Positions 26,880 to 42,727 of a DNA stretch of 64,000 nt are shown here, one piece after another. The notes under the pieces are model-generated. The model saw nothing but the letters and a program-made list of their open reading frames with translations, did no database searches and had not been told where the DNA came from. The stretch comes from Fictibacillus nanhaiensis. GTDB taxonomy: Bacteria; Bacillota; Bacilli; Bacillales; Fictibacillaceae. Where the stretch lies: positions 186,001 to 250,000 of the forward strand of contig NZ_JAMBOD010000003.1 of NCBI RefSeq assembly GCF_023715445.1. Direction: 5' to 3'. Made by a program: the position numbers and the translations under genes. How positions within the stretch are numbered: the first letter of the stretch is position 1; every line of letters starts with the position of its first letter.

Positions 26880-28589
26880 ATGAGTTTTGATGGAATAATG
26901 ACACGCGCAGTTGCCGCTGAGCTGCAGAATAACCTGACGTCAGGCCGAATTTCTAAAGTTTATCAGCCACATAAAACAGATCTTGTTTTAACAATTCGGG
27001 CAAACGGAAAAAATCATAAGCTATTAATATCGGCTAATCCTTCATTTGCAAGAATGCATTTAACAGAGCATCAATATGAGAATCCAGACACTCCTCCGAT
27101 GTTTTGTATGCTGCTCAGAAAGCATTTAGAAGGTGCATTTATTGAAAAGATAGAACAGCTGGACCTTGAAAGAATAATAAAGCTCACCGTGAAAAACAGA
27201 GACGAAATCGGGGATGAAACGACTAAAGTTCTCTATGTTGAAATCATGGGAAGACATAGCAATGTCATTTTAGTGGATGAAAAATCAGAAAAAATTATAG
27301 ACAGTATCAAGCATATTCCCAGTTTTCAAAACCGCCATAGAACGATACTGCCTGGCTATACGTTCGTCATGCCTCCAGCACAGGAAAAAACGAATCCTTT
27401 TTCTGTAACAACGAAAGAGGAATTTATTTCAAACATTTCTTGGAATGAAGGAAAGTTGGATAAACAGCTTGTATCACGATTTAGCGGTTTTTCCCCTTTA
27501 ATCGCAAAGGAAATCGTTTACCGCGCTGGGCTTTCTGTAAAAGAAGAAGTGGCAGAAGCTTTTCTGACAGTAATGAAACAGATATCTGCAGAGCAGTACG
27601 AACCCCAAATGATCACGAACGAAAAGAAAGAATACTTTTCCGTTATCTCTTTAAAACATGTTACAGGCGATGTCCGTCCGTTTGAGACCGTAAGCAAGCT
27701 GCTCGACCGGTTCTTTTACGGAAAAGCCGACCGTGACCGGATCAAACAGCAGGCAAACGACCTTGAAAAATATCTTTCTAATGAGTATGACAAAATTACA
27801 AAAAAGATCGGAAAACTGGAAAAAGAGCTTGAACAAACCGCAAATGCTGAAGAATATCAGCGCAAAGGTGAACTTCTTACAGCCTATATGTACCTTGCGA
27901 AAAAAGGTGATAAAGATGTTGAAGTGGAGGACTATTTTTCTGAAGATCAGCCTTTAGTAAAAATTGAACTCGATCCACTAAAAACACCTGCCGAAAATGC
28001 GCAAAGCTACTTTAAGAAATATGCAAAACTCAAAAAATCCGTTTCTATTATTCAAGATCAGATCGAAAAAGCAAAGAATGAATTGCTATATTTCGAAAGA
28101 CTGATCGTTCAGATGGATTCTGCTTCTATGAAAGATGTTGAAGAAATTCGCGAAGAACTGAGTGAAGGCGGTTATTTAAAACACCGTCAAGGCAAGAACA
28201 AGAAAAAACAGAATCAGACGCCTCAGCCTGAGAAGTTTATTTCAACCGACGGAACAGAAATTCTGGTTGGAAAAAATAACAAACAGAACGATTATTTAAC
28301 ATTTAAACTATCCAGAGCGAACGAAACATGGCTGCACACAAAAGACATTCCAGGATCACATGTATTAATCCGGTCCTCGTCTCCAAGTGAAACAGCGATC
28401 AAAGAAGCAGCCATATTAGCAGGGTTTTTTAGCAAAGCAAAAAACTCAAGCTCGGTCCCTGTTGATTACACATTAATCAAACATGTAAAAAAACCAAACG
28501 GCTCAAAGCCTGGATTTGTTATTTACGACAATCAGCAAACCGTCTTCGTGACACCTGATGAGGATTTGGTTTTCCGCTTAAAAAAATAA
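26880..28589 (+). CDS. rqcH: ribosome-associated quality-control protein RqcH (YloA, NEMF/FbpA family)
   Basis: RqcH binds stalled 50S-peptidyl-tRNA complexes and adds alanine tails that mark the nascent chain for destruction. The ATG 26880 (MSFDGIMTRAVAAEL) after AGAGGTGA gives 569 residues, as in B. subtilis; the frame stays open further upstream but that part is antisense to yloB. Order: NFACT-N domain (1-250) with MGRHSNVILVD, a helix-hairpin-helix region, a long coiled-coil (about 290-440), and the NFACT-R domain (about 450-569) with VGKNNKQNDYLTFKLSRANETWLHTKDIPGSHV (quoted only as landmarks: NDYL and the DIPGSHV). The conserved DR of the family is not asserted here. Confidence 0.94.
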   Translation: MSFDGIMTRAVAAELQNNLTSGRISKVYQPHKTDLVLTIRANGKNHKLLISANPSFARMHLTEHQYENPDTPPMFCMLLRKHLEGAFIEKIEQLDLERIIKLTVKNRDEIGDETTKVLYVEIMGRHSNVILVDEKSEKIIDSIKHIPSFQNRHRTILPGYTFVMPPAQEKTNPFSVTTKEEFISNISWNEGKLDKQLVSRFSGFSPLIAKEIVYRAGLSVKEEVAEAFLTVMKQISAEQYEPQMITNEKKEYFSVISLKHVTGDVRPFETVSKLLDRFFYGKADRDRIKQQANDLEKYLSNEYDKITKKIGKLEKELEQTANAEEYQRKGELLTAYMYLAKKGDKDVEVEDYFSEDQPLVKIELDPLKTPAENAQSYFKKYAKLKKSVSIIQDQIEKAKNELLYFERLIVQMDSASMKDVEEIREELSEGGYLKHRQGKNKKKQNQTPQPEKFISTDGTEILVGKNNKQNDYLTFKLSRANETWLHTKDIPGSHVLIRSSSPSETAIKEAAILAGFFSKAKNSSSVPVDYTLIKHVKKPNGSKPGFVIYDNQQTVFVTPDEDLVFRLKK

Positions 28590-28593
28590 AAAA

Positions 28594-28626
28594 AGCAGGA
28601 CAGTTCTAGCTGTTCTGCTCTTTTTT
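28594..28626. terminator. bidirectional terminator between rqcH and the pyr operon tail
   Basis: Arms AGCAGGACAG (28594-28603) and CTGTTCTGCT (28610-28619), one mismatch; A-run on the left and T7 on the right. It ends rqcH on the plus strand and the methyltransferase transcript on the minus strand; its right arm codes the methyltransferase C-terminus. Confidence 0.85.
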
Positions 28627-29274
28627 TGCCATGCTTATGATCGCAAGCCCTCCAAGTACTTCTTTATGCCTCACATCTGTAAAATGAAGGTCTTTCAGCA
28701 ATGTGGTCATTTCATTCAACGTATATCGATGCCTTCTAGTACTTACATTGGACCATTTTAATAGAGCGGTTCTCTCAAAACCAATGATCCCATTATCTTT
28801 TGCATACTGAGCTGCCGTTTCCTGACTCATTTTTTCGCTGGGATTCAGCATAGCAATTTCTCCGTCTTTTTTAAGAATGCGATGAATTTCGTTTATCCCT
28901 GTATCCGGCTCTGGCAACAAAAACATTACACACGTAGATAATGCGAGGTCAAAGGATCCGTCTTCAAAAGGCAAGTCCACTGCATCGGCTACTAAAAACT
29001 CACTTTTGCTGCTAAGTTCATGATAGAAGAACTGCTGTATGCTCGCTTTAACCATCTCGGATGACAAATCAACACCGACCAGTTTGTTTGCCTCCTCTGC
29101 TCCACGAAGCAACAGCCTTCCAGTTCCGCAGCCTACATCAAGCACATCTTTTTCATTCCAGGTGCCCGTTGTTTCTTTTAACGTATCATGAATCTCTCTT
29201 AACCACGATGTTCTAGCCATACTATCAAAAAAGGATACCAGTTCATCAAATTCTTCACCGTTCATTTTTCTCAA
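28606..29274 (-). CDS. class I SAM-dependent methyltransferase, substrate unknown
   Basis: A 222-residue Rossmann-fold methyltransferase of the UbiE/MenG-like superfamily. Motif I is DVLDVGCGTGRLL (residues about 41-53), followed by an acidic VGVDLS (motif II), VADAVDLPFEDGSFD (motif III) and LSTCVMFLLPEP (motif IV). No feature reveals the substrate, so no name is given. The frame opens with TTG at 29274, 9 bases after GGGAG; an internal ATG lies three codons later. It follows pyrE by 21 bases with no terminator between, so it is probably the last gene of the pyr transcript. B. subtilis has no such gene here. Confidence 0.85.
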   Translation of the reverse strand: MRKMNGEEFDELVSFFDSMARTSWLREIHDTLKETTGTWNEKDVLDVGCGTGRLLLRGAEEANKLVGVDLSSEMVKASIQQFFYHELSSKSEFLVADAVDLPFEDGSFDLALSTCVMFLLPEPDTGINEIHRILKKDGEIAMLNPSEKMSQETAAQYAKDNGIIGFERTALLKWSNVSTRRHRYTLNEMTTLLKDLHFTDVRHKEVLGGLAIISMAKKEQNS

Positions 29275-29295
29275 ATTCGTAATCTCCCTAGAAAA

Positions 29296-29902
29296 CTATT
29301 TGGAAAAAGAGGCAGCTCCCCATCGTTCAGGGTCGCGTTGCCATTCTTTTAATAAAGAAAGCCCTTGGTCACTAATCGTACCGCTTTCTTGTGCTTCCTT
29401 TATTAATGTACTAAAGTTCGTAACGGTTTGAAAAGAAATTTCCTCTTTACCAAGAGCTTCGTCCGCTTTTTTCAACCCGTAGCTAAAGATCGCAACAACC
29501 CCAAGCACTTCAATTCCTGCTTCACGAAGGGCAAGAACAGATTGAATGGAACTTTTGCCTGTTGAAATCAGATCTTCAACTACAACAGCTTTTTTGCTTT
29601 GTTCTGTCAGGCCTTCAATCTGCTTTGCTCTACCATGGCCTTTTGCACTGGATCTTACATAGCACATCGGCAAATTCATATGATCTGCTACAAAAGCAGC
29701 ATGAGGAATACCGGCTGTAGCTGTTCCTGCAATAAGATCAGCTTCTGGATAATGTTCTTTAATTAATGAAGAAAGTTCATCTGCTACTTGTTTGCGAATC
29801 TCTGGATAGGCAATGATAAGACGATTATCGCAATAGATAGGAGATTTCATGCCTGAAGACCATGTGTATGGATCTTCTGGGGATAACGTAACAGCCCCTA
29901 TA

Positions 29903-29931
<29 letters not shown>
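29296..29931 (-). CDS. pyrE: orotate phosphoribosyltransferase
   Basis: PyrE joins orotate to PRPP, giving OMP. The 211 residues show the phosphoribosyltransferase PRPP loop VVVEDLISTGKSSIQSV and the flexible catalytic loop around AKGHGRAKQIEG, as well as LIAGTATAGIPHAAFVA. Its first 29 bases overlap the end of pyrF. It is the last pyrimidine gene of the operon; only the methyltransferase lies downstream before the terminator. Length and motifs agree with Bacillus PyrE. Confidence 0.97.
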
Positions 29932-32308
<2,377 letters not shown>

Positions 32309-32312
<4 letters not shown>

Positions 32313-35300
32313 ACGAGCACCTTTTCTTTTTTTGTAAAGGATGAAAGGGCATGAGCTGAGAAAGAGATAGATTCGAGTACTTCTAACAGTGCTACTGAAG
32401 TATCCAGGTTTGTAAGACATACTACACCGTTCTCCGCACATTCTCTTCGTATCCGGAAACCATCTCTTGCAGGAATTTTCCCTTTAGTCAGTGTGTTTAC
32501 AACAAACTGGGCTTCGTCTTTTCGGATTACATCAAGGAGATTTCTGCCTTCAGAGCCGATTTTACCTACCACATCTACTGGAATTCCTTCCTTTTCGATG
32601 ATATTTGCTGTACCTTCAGTCGCCATGATTGTATAGCCGATCTCGTAGAATCTTTTCACCATATCAAGCGCTTCTTTTTTATCTTTGTCTGCAACTGTAA
32701 AGAGTACTGTGCCGTATGCTGGAATTTTCATGCCAGATGCGATAAGGCCTTTGTAAAGAGCCTTCTGTAAATTCTTATCTCTGCCCATTACTTCTCCAGT
32801 AGACTTCATTTCAGGTCCTAAATACGTATCGACTCGGCGAAGTTTTGCGAATGAGAACACAGGTACTTTTACAGATACTTCATCTGCCTCTTTTTGATAG
32901 CCTGTTTCATAACCCTGGCTTTTTAAACTCTCACCAAGAATTACTTTTGTTGCCACGTTTGCCATCGGTACACCTGTAATCTTGCTTAGGAACGGTACCG
33001 TTCGGCTTGAACGCGGATTCACTTCCAATACATACACTTCATCTTTATGCCAAACGAACTGGATATTTAATAATCCGATGATTTTCAAGCCTTTAGCGAT
33101 AGAGATGGTTCTTTCAATAATCTTTTGTTTAATCGTTTCAGGAAGGGTTTGCGGAGGATATACCGCAATGGAATCACCTGAGTGAACTCCCGCACGTTCA
33201 ATATGTTCCATCATTCCTGGAATGAAAACATCATTTCCGTCTGAGATAGCGTCAACTTCTATTTCTTTCCCTTCCAAGTATCTGTCAACCAGCACCGGAT
33301 GATCAGGATTTACTTTCGCTGCGTTTTCCATGTATTGCAGAAGTTCGCTTTCCTGATACACGATTTCCATCGCCCGTCCGCCTAGTACATATGAAGGGCG
33401 AACTAGCACAGGATATCCGATCGTGGATGCGATTGCTACAGCGTCAGTAACAGAGAATGCTGTTTTCCCTGCAGGCTGCGGAATTCCAAGCTTCTTCATC
33501 ACTTGTTCAAACTGTTCTCTGTCTTCAGCAAGGTCCATGCTTTCAAGAGATGTACCTAGAATCTTAATGCCTCTTCTTTCAAGCTCTTCAGAAAGATTGA
33601 TCGCCGTTTGTCCGCCGAACTGTACGATCACTCCTTCTGGTTTTTCATGTTCGATGACATGCATAACATCTTCTACAGTCAGTGGTTCAAAGTAAAGCTT
33701 GTCAGACATACTGAAGTCGGTTGAAACTGTTTCAGGATTGTTGTTGATAATGATCGCTTCAAACCCTGCTTCTTGGATCGCCCAAACCGTGTGTACTGTA
33801 GCATAGTCGAATTCAATTCCTTGTCCGATTCTGATCGGACCAGATCCAAGCACTACAACACTCTTTTTTTCTGTAACGACTGATTCATCTTCTTCTCCAT
33901 ATGTTCCGTAGTAATAAGGTGTTGCAGATTCAAATTCTGCCGCACACGTATCGACCATCTTGAACACAGGTTTGATTTTTTCGTTTAGTCTGAATTTATA
34001 CAGCTCGTATTCTTCCATCTCCCAAGCATCTGCGATCCATCGGTCGCTGAAGCCCTTTTCTTTTGCCTTCTTTAAAATAACGGAATCTTTTTTGCGCTCT
34101 TTCACACGTTTTTCTAGCAATACGATTCCGTGCAGCTTTTCTAAGAAGAACAAGTCAATCTTAGTCCAGTCATAGATTTCTTCAACGGTAACACCCATTC
34201 TGAAAGCTTCTGCGATATAAAATAGTCTTTCATCGTCTGCTCTAAGAATTTTTTCTTCGACCTCTTTTTTATTAAGGTTTTTTCCTTTCACTTCAAGATG
34301 GTAAGCTGAAATTTCAAGCGAACGAACTGCTTTTAAAATGGATTCTTCGAAGTTGCGTCCGATCGCCATAACTTCACCCGTTGCTTTCATCTGTGTTCCA
34401 AGCTTTCTGTTCGCGCCTTCAAATTTGTCAAAAGGCCATCTTGGAATCTTTGAAACAATATAGTCAAGTGCAGGTTCAAAACAAGCGTAAGTTGTACCTG
34501 TTACCGGGTTTTTAATTTCGTCTAATGTGTAGCCCACTGCAATTTTCGCTGCAAGCTTTGCGATGGGGTATCCTGTCGCTTTTGAAGCTAATGCAGATGA
34601 GCGGCTGACACGCGGGTTTACTTCGATTACATAATATTGTGAGCTCTCTGGGTCAAGAGCTAGCTGGACATTGCAGCCTCCCTCAATTTGAAGTGCTCGG
34701 ATTATTTTTAGTGAAGCATTGCGCAAAAGCTGATAATCTCTGTCAGTAAGTGTTTGGCTTGGTGCAACTACGATAGAATCACCTGTGTGAATCCCGACTG
34801 GGTCAATGTTTTCCATGTTACACACAACGATAGCCGTATCATTCTTATCTCGCATTACTTCATATTCGATTTCTTTAAAGCCTGCGATGCTTTTTTCGAT
34901 CAATACTTGTCCAACCGGGCTTGCATGAAGTCCAGCTGGCGTTATTTCTAAAAATTCCTCTTCATTCGTTACGATACCGCCGCCGGTTCCGCCAAGCGTG
35001 AATGCAGGGCGAATGATAACCGGGTAGCCATTTTCCTCTACAAACGCTCTTGCTTCTTCCATATTGTGAACAATCGCACTCTCTGGAACTGGTTCATTTA
35101 ATTCTCTCATTAGTTCTCTGAACAAGTCGCGGTCTTCTGCTTGCTGGATAGAAGGAAGCTTCGTACCCAACAGTTCTACGTTATATTCTTCTAATATTCC
35201 CGAGTTATAAAGTTCAACGGCTAAGTTAAGTCCTGTTTGTCCGCCAAGAGTTGCAAGAAGTCCATCTGGGCGTTCCTGACGGATAATTCGAGATACAAAT

Positions 35301-35515
35301 TCAAGTGTTAACGGTTCGATGTATACCTTATCTGCCATATTCGGATCTGTCATGATCGTTGCCGGGTTAGAGTTAACGAGAACAACTTCATAACCTTCTT
35401 CTTTCAAAGCCTGACAAGCTTGTGTTCCCGCATAATCAAATTCAGCTGCTTGTCCAATCACAATGGGTCCTGAGCCTATCACTAGGATTTTTCGGATATC
35501 ATGTCGTTTAGGCAT
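32309..35515 (-). CDS. carB: carbamoyl-phosphate synthase, pyrimidine-specific, large subunit
   Basis: The large subunit makes carbamoyl phosphate from bicarbonate, ammonia and two ATP. The 1068 residues are a clear tandem duplication: ATP-grasp half one begins [20 protein letters not shown], and half two repeats [20 protein letters not shown] near residue 550. A C-terminal MGS-like allosteric domain (from about 930) is where UMP/PRPP would act. Also called pyrAB in Bacillus. It overlaps carA by 8 bases and pyrK by 4. No internal damage is seen. Confidence 0.97.
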
Positions 35516-36601
35516 ATTGCATCAAACCTTCTTTCTTAGTTGTTTTAATCATGTTCATGAACTCATCAAAAATAGGATTAGAATCTTGTGGTCCAGGTGA
35601 TGCTTCAGGATGATACTGAATAGAGAACGCAGGTTTTAATTTATGTTTTAATCCTTCTACTGTTCCATCATTTACTGCTTGATGCGTAAGGACCAGTTCA
35701 GTATCCATGAGTGATTTCTCATTTACTGCATAACCGTGATTTTGAGAGGTCAATGCGATCTTACCAGTCGAAAGATCTTTTACAGGATGGTTAGATCCTC
35801 TGTGTCCGAACTTTAATTTTTCCGTATCAGCACCGCATGCTAGTGCAAGAAGCTGGTGTCCTAGACAAATCCCTAAGATCGGTACGTTATGTTTCAACAA
35901 TTCTTGTATCATCGTGATTCCTGAGTGAACATCCTTAGGGTCTCCAGGTCCATTGCTTAGAAGTACGCCATCTGGCTGAAGGCGGATGATATCAGCGGCT
36001 GTTGTGTTGTATGGCACAACAATTACATCACATAAACGTCTTGATAATTCTCTAAGCATTCCGCTCTTCACACCAAAATCTACAACTACTACTCTATTTC
36101 CGCTGTTCGGTAAGTGATAAGGAGATTTTGTTGAAACTTTTTTAACCTGATCGTTTGTTAATGGAGAAGCATTCAATTCTTTAATGATTTCTTCAGCATT
36201 CTCGATGGAATTTGCCATTTTGCCTTTTAATGTTCCGTGCTGACGGATTTTTCTTGTTAATTTACGAGTATCAATACCGTACAGGCCAGGTATATCTTTA
36301 GCCGTAAGCCAGCTGCTTAATGACTGCATGCCTTCGTGATGATTTGGGAACTCAGCATGTTCATTTACAATGATCCCGCTTGTTGCCGGATGGATTGACT
36401 CATAATCAGAACGGTTGATTCCGTAGTTTCCAACTAACGGATACGTAAAGCAAATGATTTGGTCGCAATAAGATGGATCTGTCATAACTTCCTGGTATCC
36501 TGTCATACTTGTCGTGAATACAACCTCTCCGCTTGATTCACCCTGTGAACCAAATGCAAGTCCATTAAAAATGGTTCCATCTTCTAGTATTAAATAACGT
36601 T

Positions 36602-36605
<4 letters not shown>
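35508..36605 (-). CDS. carA: carbamoyl-phosphate synthase, small (glutaminase) subunit
   Basis: CarA releases ammonia from glutamine for the large subunit. The 365 residues have the N-terminal CPSase small domain ([11 protein letters not shown]...) and a class I amidotransferase domain with the nucleophile motif [10 protein letters not shown] and the His-Glu pair in [11 protein letters not shown]. Also called pyrAA. The first bases overlap the pyrC stop by 4. This is the pyrimidine-specific enzyme, given its place in the pyr operon; an arginine-linked paralogue may exist elsewhere. Confidence 0.97.
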
Positions 36606-38922
<2,317 letters not shown>

Positions 38923-40242
38923 TTATGCAGCTGTGTCGTTACCGTTTGTTTTGAACATCTTATTCAGTAAGTCTTTATCATCTTCTCTGCCTGGAAGGAC
39001 CAGATTTAAAAAGATACCGATTAATGTTGCGAGCGCCATTCCAGCAATCTCAAAGTTTGCATTAATCTTAAGGGCCGCTCCTCCAATACCTGTTACAAGA
39101 ATAACTGAGGAGATAATCAGGTTTCTTTTGTTACCAAAGTCTATGTTGTTATCTACAAGCATCCGTAAACCCGATGAAGCGATAATCCCAAACAGCAAGA
39201 TCGAAACACCGCCCATGACAGCGGTTGGAATTGTGCCGATTAAGGCTGTTACTTTTCCGGAGAATCCGAACAGGATGGCTGTCACTGCAGCGCCTCCGAT
39301 TACGAATACGGAGTAAACTCGAGTGATTGCTAACACTCCAATGTTCTCACCGTAAGTGGTTACAGGCGGTCCACCGATCATTGAGCCGATCATTACTCCA
39401 AGTCCGTCTCCTAAAATAGAGCGATGAAGGCCGGGCTTTTCAATAAAGTTACGTCCCACAACTTTAGACAGTACAAGCTGATGTCCGATATGTTCAGCAA
39501 TTGTTACTGCTGCGACAGGCATCATGATCATCGCTATACTCCAAGAAAAGTCAGGAGTGTACGTTACAAACGGAACGATGAAATCAGGGGCTTGAATCCA
39601 TTTAGCTTCAGCTACTTTTGTAAAATCAACAAGTCCTCTAAAGTAGGCAAATGTATAACCAGCGATGATTCCGATTAAGATTGGGATGATTCCTAAGATA
39701 CCTCTAAAAAAGATAGAGCATATTATTGTAACTGCGAGCGTAAAGAGTGCAACCGTAAAGTGTGTTAAACTGTATTCTTCAGTCCCTGGCAAGTTCATGG
39801 CCATTCCTACAGCAACATTTGCAAGTCCAAGTCCGATTACGATAATGACTGGTCCGACTACAACCGGAGGGAGAATGCGCATCAGCCATCTAAAACCGAA
39901 GCCTTTGATCAAGAGTGCAACCACTCCGTAAACTAAACCTGCAAGAAAGCTTCCCAGCATCGCCGCTTCTGGACCGCCAAATGCTTTTACGGTTAAGATT
40001 GGCGTTATAAAAGCGAAGCTGGATCCTAGGTAAGCAGGGATCTGTCCTCTTGTTACCAAAAGATAAGCTAGCGTTGCAAGTCCGCTTGATACAAGCGCTA
40101 CTCCAGGATGAAGTCCTACTAAGAAAGGAACAAGCACCGTTGCGCCAAACATGGCGAATAAGTGCTGCAGGCTTAACGTAAGCCATTGAACCGGCGACGG
40201 TTTTTCATGTACATCTAAAATTGCTTTTGTATGGTTATCCAT
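38923..40242 (-). CDS. pyrP: uracil permease
   Basis: PyrP is a proton-linked uracil importer of the NCS2 family in the cytoplasmic membrane. The 439 residues are strongly hydrophobic with about 14 membrane segments. Family features include QHLFAMFGATVLVPFLVG near the N-terminus, the AEHIGHQLVLSKVVGRNF block (the Glu is a substrate-site residue in UraA-like proteins) and GGPPVTTYGENIGV. The operon position between pyrR and pyrB fixes the substrate. A PyrR attenuator lies upstream and another attenuator downstream. Confidence 0.96.
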   Translation of the reverse strand: MDNHTKAILDVHEKPSPVQWLTLSLQHLFAMFGATVLVPFLVGLHPGVALVSSGLATLAYLLVTRGQIPAYLGSSFAFITPILTVKAFGGPEAAMLGSFLAGLVYGVVALLIKGFGFRWLMRILPPVVVGPVIIVIGLGLANVAVGMAMNLPGTEEYSLTHFTVALFTLAVTIICSIFFRGILGIIPILIGIIAGYTFAYFRGLVDFTKVAEAKWIQAPDFIVPFVTYTPDFSWSIAMIMMPVAAVTIAEHIGHQLVLSKVVGRNFIEKPGLHRSILGDGLGVMIGSMIGGPPVTTYGENIGVLAITRVYSVFVIGGAAVTAILFGFSGKVTALIGTIPTAVMGGVSILLFGIIASSGLRMLVDNNIDFGNKRNLIISSVILVTGIGGAALKINANFEIAGMALATLIGIFLNLVLPGREDDKDLLNKMFKTNGNDTAA

Positions 40243-40391
40243 TTTGATTACCTCCTATTTTTAAAAGCTGAAACGGCCGTTTAGTCACGACAAGCACTTA
40301 ACTTCTGCACGCTGACACGCTATTTGTGTCAAGGGAAGGAGGAAAGTGACCTCGAGGGACTGGTCGTTGAAGCTGGATATTACTTCTTCGC

Positions 40392-40505
40392 AATAAAAAA
40401 CCTCTCTTGCTTTAGCAAAAGAGGCCGTGGAGGCACACGTGAATACAGGTAAATCTGTGCTGCACGCGATTTATTACCTCCCTTGCCAGCCTCTCTGGAC
40501 TGATT
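40392..40505 (-). promoter_or_regulatory. PyrR-dependent attenuator before pyrP
   Basis: Minus strand AGTCCAGAGAGGCTGGCAAGG (given in two parts: AGTCCAGAGAGGCT and AAGG; 40481-40501) is the PyrR-binding anti-antiterminator loop. The terminator CCTCTTTTGC / GCAAGAGAGG with TTTTTTATTG lies at 40392-40424. UMP-bound PyrR stabilises the first stem and promotes termination. About 130 bases of further leader follow before pyrP, holding two palindromes. Confidence 0.92.
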
Positions 40506-40517
40506 TTAAAGGGACAA

Positions 40518-41096
<579 letters not shown>

Positions 41097-41106
41097 TCAT
41101 CATTCG

Positions 41107-41215
41107 CAAAAAAATCCTCCCGCCACGCATGACGAGAGGATAGAGCAATCCCTGTTGGATACTCATTAATAACGTTTCCTTCTCAGCCTCACGGGACTAA
41201 AGTTAAAGGACTATT
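41107..41215 (-). promoter_or_regulatory. PyrR-dependent attenuator before pyrR
   Basis: Minus strand AGTCCCGTGAGGCTGAGAAGG (AGTCCCGTGAGGCT plus AAGG; 41178-41197) is the PyrR-binding loop. The terminator (41114-41141: ATCCTCTCGTC against GGCGGGAGGAT, with G-U pairs) is followed by T7. Control of the whole operon. Confidence 0.92.
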
Positions 41216-41227
41216 TAAGTTACATTG

Positions 41228-41256
41228 ATTATGACAAAATTCGTTTCTATTGTCAA
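41228..41256 (-). promoter_or_regulatory. pyr operon sigma-A promoter
   Basis: Minus strand TTGACA (41251-41256), 17-base spacer, CATAAT (41228-41233). The rluD stop codon TGA lies inside the -35 hexamer, so the gene boundary and promoter are shared. Confidence 0.85.
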
Positions 41257-42167
41257 CTTCTTTTCTCTAATAAATCCAGCAGCTCGCTCATTTCAGATGG
41301 AATGTCTCTTTCGAATTTCATATACTCACCTGTTCTAGGATGATTAAATCCTAATGTTTGAGCATGAAGAGCCTGACCTTCAATAGGAAGCGTTTTGGAT
41401 GGACCATACTTTGGATCTCCAGCCAATGGGAAACCGATATATTTCATATGAACACGAATCTGATGTGTTCTTCCTGTTTCAAGCTGGCATTCTACAAATG
41501 TAAAGTTGGTGTATCGTTTAATCACGTTAAAATGGGTAACCGCATTTCGGCTGTTTTCATCTGTTACCGTCATTTTTTGGCGGTCGTTTTTATCTCTGCC
41601 GATCGGTGCGTCAATTGTACCTTGGTCATGCGGCATAACACCATGAACGATAGCCTTATAAATTCTCGTAGTCGTTTTATCTTTAAGCTGGCTTACTAGT
41701 GATTCATGCGCCATATCGTTTTTAGCAACCATTAATAACCCTGAAGTATCTTTGTCGATTCTATGAACGATACCGGGGCGCAATACACCATTAATACCTG
41801 ACAAATCCTTGCAATGAGCCATAAGCCCATTAACAAGTGTGCCGTTATAATGTCCTGGAGCAGGGTGGACAACCATACCTCTAGGTTTATTTACCACAAG
41901 CACATCGGCATCTTCATACACGATATCAAGATTCATTTCCTCTGGTACAACGTCTAGTTCCTGAGGCTCTGGGATTTCAATTTCAACAAAATCTCCCGCT
42001 GCACATTTATAATTCGACTTAACGGGTTTATCGTTAAGAAGTACGATTTTATCTTTTATCCAGTTTTGAATCTGTGACCTTGACCATTCATCTTGGACCT
42101 CAGACAAAACTTTATCAATACGGCTTCCTACTTGATCACTGGTTACCGTATATTCAAATTTACTCAT
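41253..42167 (-). CDS. rluD: 23S rRNA pseudouridine synthase, RluD family (YlyB)
   Basis: The family isomerises uridines in 23S rRNA helix 69. The 304 residues have an N-terminal S4 RNA-binding domain (residues 12-75, [20 protein letters not shown]) and the RluA-type catalytic domain with [16 protein letters not shown] (catalytic Asp), [15 protein letters not shown] and [12 protein letters not shown]. It overlaps lspA by 8 bases. The exact target positions are not readable from sequence; RluD is the usual name for this neighbour of lspA (ylyB in B. subtilis). Confidence 0.92.
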   Translation of the reverse strand: MSKFEYTVTSDQVGSRIDKVLSEVQDEWSRSQIQNWIKDKIVLLNDKPVKSNYKCAAGDFVEIEIPEPQELDVVPEEMNLDIVYEDADVLVVNKPRGMVVHPAPGHYNGTLVNGLMAHCKDLSGINGVLRPGIVHRIDKDTSGLLMVAKNDMAHESLVSQLKDKTTTRIYKAIVHGVMPHDQGTIDAPIGRDKNDRQKMTVTDENSRNAVTHFNVIKRYTNFTFVECQLETGRTHQIRVHMKYIGFPLAGDPKYGPSKTLPIEGQALHAQTLGFNHPRTGEYMKFERDIPSEMSELLDLLEKRS

Positions 42168-42624
42168 TCTCTGTCTCCTTCTGCTTGCTTTCCATAAAAC
42201 TCTGAATAAAAATCAAACCTACACCGATAACTAAAGCACTGTCTGCAACATTGAAAATCGGGAAATCATAGCTTCCGATATATACATCAACAAAATCAAC
42301 CACTTCACCACGAAGAAGACGATCTATAAAGTTTCCAAGTGCTCCTCCCAAAACTAGCGCAAGTGCTGTTTTAAGAAGCTTGTCAGTGGCATGTTTTTGC
42401 AAGTAATAGATAACAGCGGCGACTACAATAACTGTAATAACGATAAAAAAGTAGCGCTGATCTTGCAATATCCCAAATGCTGCGCCTCTGTTACGGTGTG
42501 AGGTTATGTATAACACTTGATCAATGACAGGTATAGACTGGCCGAGGTCCATTTTTTTTACAATTATCCATTTAGTCGCTTGATCGGCAGCGAACACTAA
42601 CAAAGCCAAGAGATAATAAAACAA
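42160..42624 (-). CDS. lspA: lipoprotein signal peptidase
   Basis: LspA cleaves signal peptides of diacylglyceryl-modified lipoproteins in the membrane. The 154 residues have four hydrophobic helices, with the conserved [26 protein letters not shown] and FNVADSAL boxes; the two catalytic aspartates are in NFIDR and NVADS. It starts with TTG at 42624, 5 bases after GGAGGAG, and overlaps rluD. Its own promoter follows the ileS terminator. Confidence 0.96.
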   Translation of the reverse strand: MFYYLLALLVFAADQATKWIIVKKMDLGQSIPVIDQVLYITSHRNRGAAFGILQDQRYFFIVITVIVVAAVIYYLQKHATDKLLKTALALVLGGALGNFIDRLLRGEVVDFVDVYIGSYDFPIFNVADSALVIGVGLIFIQSFMESKQKETENE

Positions 42625-42661
42625 TAGAACTCCTCCGATTTAAGAAATTATGTCTTTTTGA

Positions 42662-42691
42662 ATTGTAGCACAGCAATCGGACGTTCTACAA
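42662..42691 (-). promoter_or_regulatory. lspA-rluD promoter
   Basis: Minus strand TTGTAG (42686-42691), 18-base spacer, TACAAT (42662-42667), with TGC just before the -10 (extended -10). Confidence 0.65.
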
Positions 42692-42727
42692 TTTAATTTA
42701 CCCAATTAACACATGTTTTGAGACTTG

